Positions 59,880-64,000 of a stretch of 64,000 bases of DNA are shown here, in pieces; positions within the stretch are counted from its first letter, which is position 1; every line of letters starts with the position of its first letter. The DNA lies in NCBI GenBank assembly GCA_032622095.1, contig CP136061.1, positions 8,274,447 to 8,338,446 of the forward strand. The letters are read 5' to 3'. The notes under the pieces were generated by a model. That model was not told where the DNA came from. It did no database searches and was given only the letters and a program-made list of their open reading frames with translations. Source of the stretch: Siphonodentalium dalli (Eukaryota > Mollusca > Scaphopoda > Gadilida > Siphonodentaliidae). The position numbers and the translations under genes were made by a program.

Positions 59880-60504
59880 ATGCCCTAAAACGCTTGACAG
59901 ATTGAACATTAAATATAATTGCAGACATAATAGAGGGTATCACCCCTTACCCCCTGAATCCTGAATACCAGTTAATTTGGGGGGGGGGGGGTGAATCATG
60001 AATACCAGTTAATTTTGAGAGGTGAATCCTGAATACATGTTAAGAAATAATATTCGATAAATGACATACAAATTGACGCCGGTCACGTTATGGGCGTTAT
60101 GAGGCCGTTATGATACGATTAATGATACTTTATGATGGCATAGTGGTCGAATATACCCAAGAAGCTATTCTACCCACTCATTCATACAGATAACTAGCAC
60201 AAAAATATTATTTTGCGCCATCAAAACCTGCGTCCAAGATGTTTTACTTCAACCTGAATACCAGTTAATTCGGGGTATGAATCCCGCGTACGGCTTCAAA
60301 ACACCCTGAATCCCGCGTACCGAAAATGGGGGGGTGACACCCTCATAATATATACGAATAACAATAAAATAGAAACACTATATCCACCTTATAAAATAAA
60401 GTACACAGTCACAATCAATTTAGTAGTGATAACAGGCTATGCTAAAAATAATAATAACTGTGTATACTGTTATAAGACCACACTGATGCTCCAAAACCAT
60501 AGTC
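59880..60504. other. Intron/upstream sequence with CCTGAATACCAGTTAAT repeats
   Basis: TGAATACCAGTTAATTTG-like words recur at 59963, 60000, 60030 and 60255, with a G12 run at 59979. No gene recognised. Confidence 0.45.
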
Positions 60505-61699
60505 CTTAAAAACAGTGTTCGCGCTGTCGGTAGCCAAATTAGCCAATGGCTAATCTTTTTCGAATTTGGCTAATAAAAATTTCATTTGGCTAAACTTTTG
60601 GCTAAACTTTTTTTGAACCCAAATGGAGACTGAAAGCATGGAGGCAGAAAGCTAATTAATAAAAGCGCTCAATAGATCGACATTCAAGACGAAGTTAGGT
60701 GACGAAAGTATTTCATTATTTTCGTACTTATGAAATATCGTACAAAGGGAAACCAGATCGACAACTCTATCAACCAAGCGATCACAAAGTGATATGCAAT
60801 CATCTTTAGTTTTCACAAGACGGACATTCAAAGACGCGTGGACATTAAACCGACCGTGGTTGAATTGTGACAATGTGAAGAAAGCAATGTTTTGTAAAGT
60901 GCATTGACGCCGGTATATAAGCAATTTGTTCGTAACAGGCTGTTTTAATCTGGAGAAAGATTACGTCACTCTGCACAAAGCAGCAAAAGGTCATTATTAA
61001 TTTTTACATTTAATCCCCTAATCCCCCATTCAGCCCATTGTCTGTCTGGTCACTCACGGCGCGCCTGCACAATGCATGTTTATGATGACATTGTATTTAT
61101 GACGGTCGAGGTTTATGAGCACCAAGTTTAAGACAATAGCTTAATCAGCCAAATGTGAATCACGACAGATATTTTGTGGCTATTTGTCGTCAATACCGAT
61201 ACAGTCAAATTAATATGCATGCTTTTATGACAGATTGTAATTTGATAATGGCGTAACAATATTAAGTTATTAGTTTCCAGATGTCACTTAGATATTTTCG
61301 CAAGGATAAATATTTAATGATTTAAAAAAAAGATATTGATATAAAACAAAAAAATAATGACATTAAGAAGGACAATCCCGGGTTACCCCCCCCCCCACAA
61401 AATCACTCTCACATAAAGATTAATAAATTGTTAATAAATGATATATATAAAAATACTTCTAGTTCATTAAAATTAATTAAATTATTGTGTATTTTACCTG
61501 TGTCTGTTAGATTTTACGTTTTAGTCATTAATTGTGAACCGACAATGATTTAAAACGATGATTTAATTTGGCCTGAGTTTTTTTTAATTTGGCCAAAAAA
61601 CATTTGGCTAAAGTTTTTTTCATTTGGCTAATTAAATTTTCATTTGGCTAAACTTTTGGCTAAACTTTTTTTCGGTCCAGCGCGAACACTGCTTAAAAA
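60505..61699. mobile_element. Non-autonomous hAT-like element with 8-bp target duplication
   Basis: Body 60513-61691 begins CAGTGTTCGCGCTG and ends CAGCGCGAACACTG, a perfect 14-bp inverted repeat. Both sides carry CTTAAAAA (60505-60512 and 61692-61699), the 8-bp duplication characteristic of hAT transposons, whose ends commonly start CAG. Subterminal CATTTGGCTAAACTTTTGGC motifs occur inside both ends, likely transposase-binding sites by analogy. The 1.18-kb interior has only a ~90-codon frame without transposase motifs. Confidence 0.9.
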
Positions 61700-62938
61700 T
61701 CAGAGTCCTTAAAAATCAGAGTCCTTAATTATCTATTTGCAGGAATGCGGGTAAAGTGACATTACATATGTGATAATATCAAACAAGCGGCGAATCTACA
61801 TTACAATACATAAATGAAGGTGAACTGATGTAACTCTATAGTACATGTATTATAATTATAAGCCATTTACAAATTGTGAAGCTGATTGGTAAACAATTTT
61901 AAATCTACGATCCTAAATCACTAATAAACGATACAAAAACCAAATCAAATGAAACAACAATAACAAAAATCAAGTCACAAAAACTTAAAACTGTTGGCTG
62001 ACCTCTGTGGATCTTGTGCACATGTATTTGGTAACCCAGTTGTCAAAAAACATAAATTATTTGCCTATCGGTTTCAAACAAGTAAACCACCAAACTTGTG
62101 AACTCAGACGACCAGTGTGAATTGGAGAGAGTGAAGAACGAAAGAACTGATTTTTGTACACTGTATTATATAATTGTTTCTGCAATAAAAACATAAACAA
62201 AAAACTGCGAAAAGGTAAAACATGGAGAACGGGAAACAATAAAATACAAATATAAATTGCAAAAAAAAGGTTAAATTTATATCAAAAAGAAAAGAAAAAC
62301 AATGAAGCTAAGATTTTGAAGCCAGGGGTAATTAAAGTGGTATGTTACATATCTAAGACTATATTGAACCACGTATTATGGTATATTATATCTCACGTGA
62401 CTTTCTCGCATTCTGATTGGCTGCACACTGGTATACTATTTTACGATAGTACCCCAGTATGATTCCTACATGCCTACTATTCTTTTTCTATATATAGTAA
62501 CAAATTCATTTTGCGAAATCGGGTTGCCGCCTGATGATACGGCCACACTGAAACTATACCTTGTATGATACTTGTTGCAATATCGGTATATCATTAGATT
62601 TATTACTGAATTGTAATGATCTTACAAATGTCCGATAATAGCTAGCCAACGTATTTAATAGTTTGTCCGTTTAGTTGGCAAGCGGCCAGTCCTAATTTTC
62701 TAATGACAGTGGACGTTATTTATAATTTCCTTTTCCGCTTTTATCGATGTTAAGCAAGTTATCTTCTACAATTTCGTCAAAATGTCTTTGCTAATGAAGT
62801 ATTTATAGAAATAAAGATGGCCGTATATTGTAAAAAATTTGACCGATTTCCAAAATTCAAGGTCAATAAAAATGGGACAAAATCAGACATAGAAATTGTG
62901 TGAGAATTTGCACCAATGTTTGATATAATATAATAAAT
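61700..62938. other. Unique sequence, no gene recognised
   Basis: A CTTAAAAATCAGAGTC doublet follows the hAT element. Open frames are short and without motifs. Confidence 0.4.
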
Positions 62939-63048
62939 AATGAATGACTTGTCGTTGACTATGCCAAAATAGTGGTCCTCGAGAAGGAATAGAACTATTC
63001 CTCCTCGAGGACCACTATTTTGGCATAGTCAACTCCAAGCCATTCATT
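62939..63048. mobile_element. ~110-bp perfect-hairpin miniature element
   Basis: Arms 62939-62992 and 62995-63048: AATGAATGRCTTG, TTGACTATGCCAAAATAGTG, GTCCTCGAG. A related single arm lies at 7655-7690. Too short to class. Confidence 0.75.
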
Positions 63049-63880
63049 ATCTATATAATATATAGTGAGGTCGCTTCCCTTTCTTTATACTGATATATAT
63101 ATAATTATAACTGTGGGAAAGCGACTCTCCATACCTTTAATAAGGGAGTGAGAAATAATTGAATTGAAAATTTAATTGATGAATGTATATCGAATATATT
63201 CACCACGGCCGTTGGTCCTACATAACGTATCCATATAACAATGTATGGGCGTACGCTGTATACGTGGTCCAATCAAAATGGCGTTTTCGACTTAGATATA
63301 TATTAGAAGTTGTTTTAGAACACTTTACTTCGATCCATAATTCCGAATAGTGAAGTCCACCGTGACTTGCATGCTATTACATCGGTTACCTATTACTTAT
63401 ACTTGGTTTAAATTCTGAAAATATTCTTTATAACATCTCCTCTTGTGTTGAAGAACCTGTAGTGCTCCACATGAAGCAGGAATTCTGACTGATTGTTTCA
63501 ATATGTTTTTGAGAATTCGCGTGTAGCCATCTCTTTGTAGCCGCATTCTTGCAAATTTGCACGGTATGTTTTGCAAGCATGTCGTCGCAGAACACCTATG
63601 GTACTATAATATGAAGGGAATTATGAATATGAAACGCATGCTTACCAAAGCTAACGACACGAGAAGTAAAATATATGTAGTACCACGTGTAACGGTGTTA
63701 CCGAACCAATGCATACATGTGCCTGTATGAATAATTCGTGTGTGACAATTGCATGCTATTTACTGACACATTTCGGTGGAACTTCATATACCGGTAGTTT
63801 ACCAGTAGTATAAAGTAGAGGGAATATTTGGAATATATATATGAGTACAATTCGTAAGACTAACTATTTGCATAATTAGA
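63049..63880. other. Unique sequence, no gene recognised
   Basis: No exon of the lectin-like family could be identified on the minus strand here. A GTAAGC site at about 63645 has no credible signal peptide in front of it. Confidence 0.4.
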
Positions 63881-64000
63881 AACTATTTCTAGGCAGATGT
63901 TATAGTCAGTCTAACTAGTAACTATTTGAAGGCATAGCTAAGCTACAATACGCACTTCTAGGCAGATGTTATAGTCAGGCTAAATAGTAACTATTTTAAG
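63881..64000. repeat. ~70-bp tandem duplication at right edge
   Basis: TTCTAGGCAGATGTTATAGT, CAGKCTAAMTAGTAACTATT occurs at 63888 and again at 63956, running to the window end. Confidence 0.85.

Noticed and set aside
63600-63720. Possible signal-peptide exon of the minus-strand gene near a GTAAGC site
   Set aside because: No hydrophobic peptide with an ATG in the right frame could be read before the site.

Overview
This window is intron-rich, repeat-dense eukaryotic nuclear DNA. Every recognisable host gene is split into short exons with GT-AG boundaries. The family present (secreted F5/8 type C / F-type-lectin-like domain plus a PAN/apple-like domain) together with the mix of non-LTR, hAT-, piggyBac- and Harbinger-like elements suggests a marine invertebrate, most likely a mollusc. 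That taxonomic guess rests on family knowledge, not on a search.

Two paralogous genes face each other tail to tail. The plus-strand gene has a signal-peptide exon (1816-1861), the two halves of an F-type-lectin-like domain (16796-17026 and 20679-20924) and a terminal PAN-like exon (29400-29617) that carries an in-frame TAA. The minus-strand gene has the same modules in mirror order: 59602-59826, 39783-40028 and 36820-37037; its signal-peptide exon was not found. Every internal junction is phase 1. The PAN exons of both genes end in a Trp codon plus stop after the same number of codons. The predicted role is a secreted carbohydrate-recognition or adhesion protein, but the usual fucose-contact motif is altered.

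The rest of the window is repeats and mobile DNA. 0-15 kb: 15-bp array, a 52-bp array copied from the signal-peptide exon, a broken CR1-like non-LTR element with internal inversions, and a 3.6-kb palindromic element (9.87-13.46 kb, Harbinger-like ends) inside a wider inverted repeat. 15.8-29.4 kb: an inverted-repeat element, two piggyBac-like miniature elements (CCCTTTACCC ends, TTAA target) and several minisatellites. 29.6-36.6 kb: intergenic, with a 19-bp-type array and a fold-back element. 36.6-59.9 kb: minus-strand gene, whose 19.6-kb second intron is filled by a 68-bp satellite with higher-order structure that has been hit twice by the same non-LTR retrotransposon family. One copy (40948-44913) is a single indel away from an open EN-RT frame. 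60.5-61.7 kb: a non-autonomous hAT-like element with an exact 8-bp target duplication.

The most unusual pattern is that tandem arrays repeatedly start at, and contain, exon-intron boundaries of these lectin-like genes. In the minus-strand gene a 66-bp (22-codon) unit carrying the 3' end of the lectin exon and its GTAAGT donor is repeated nine times and stays in frame for eight. This gives a chain of equivalent 5' splice sites that could generate length isoforms.
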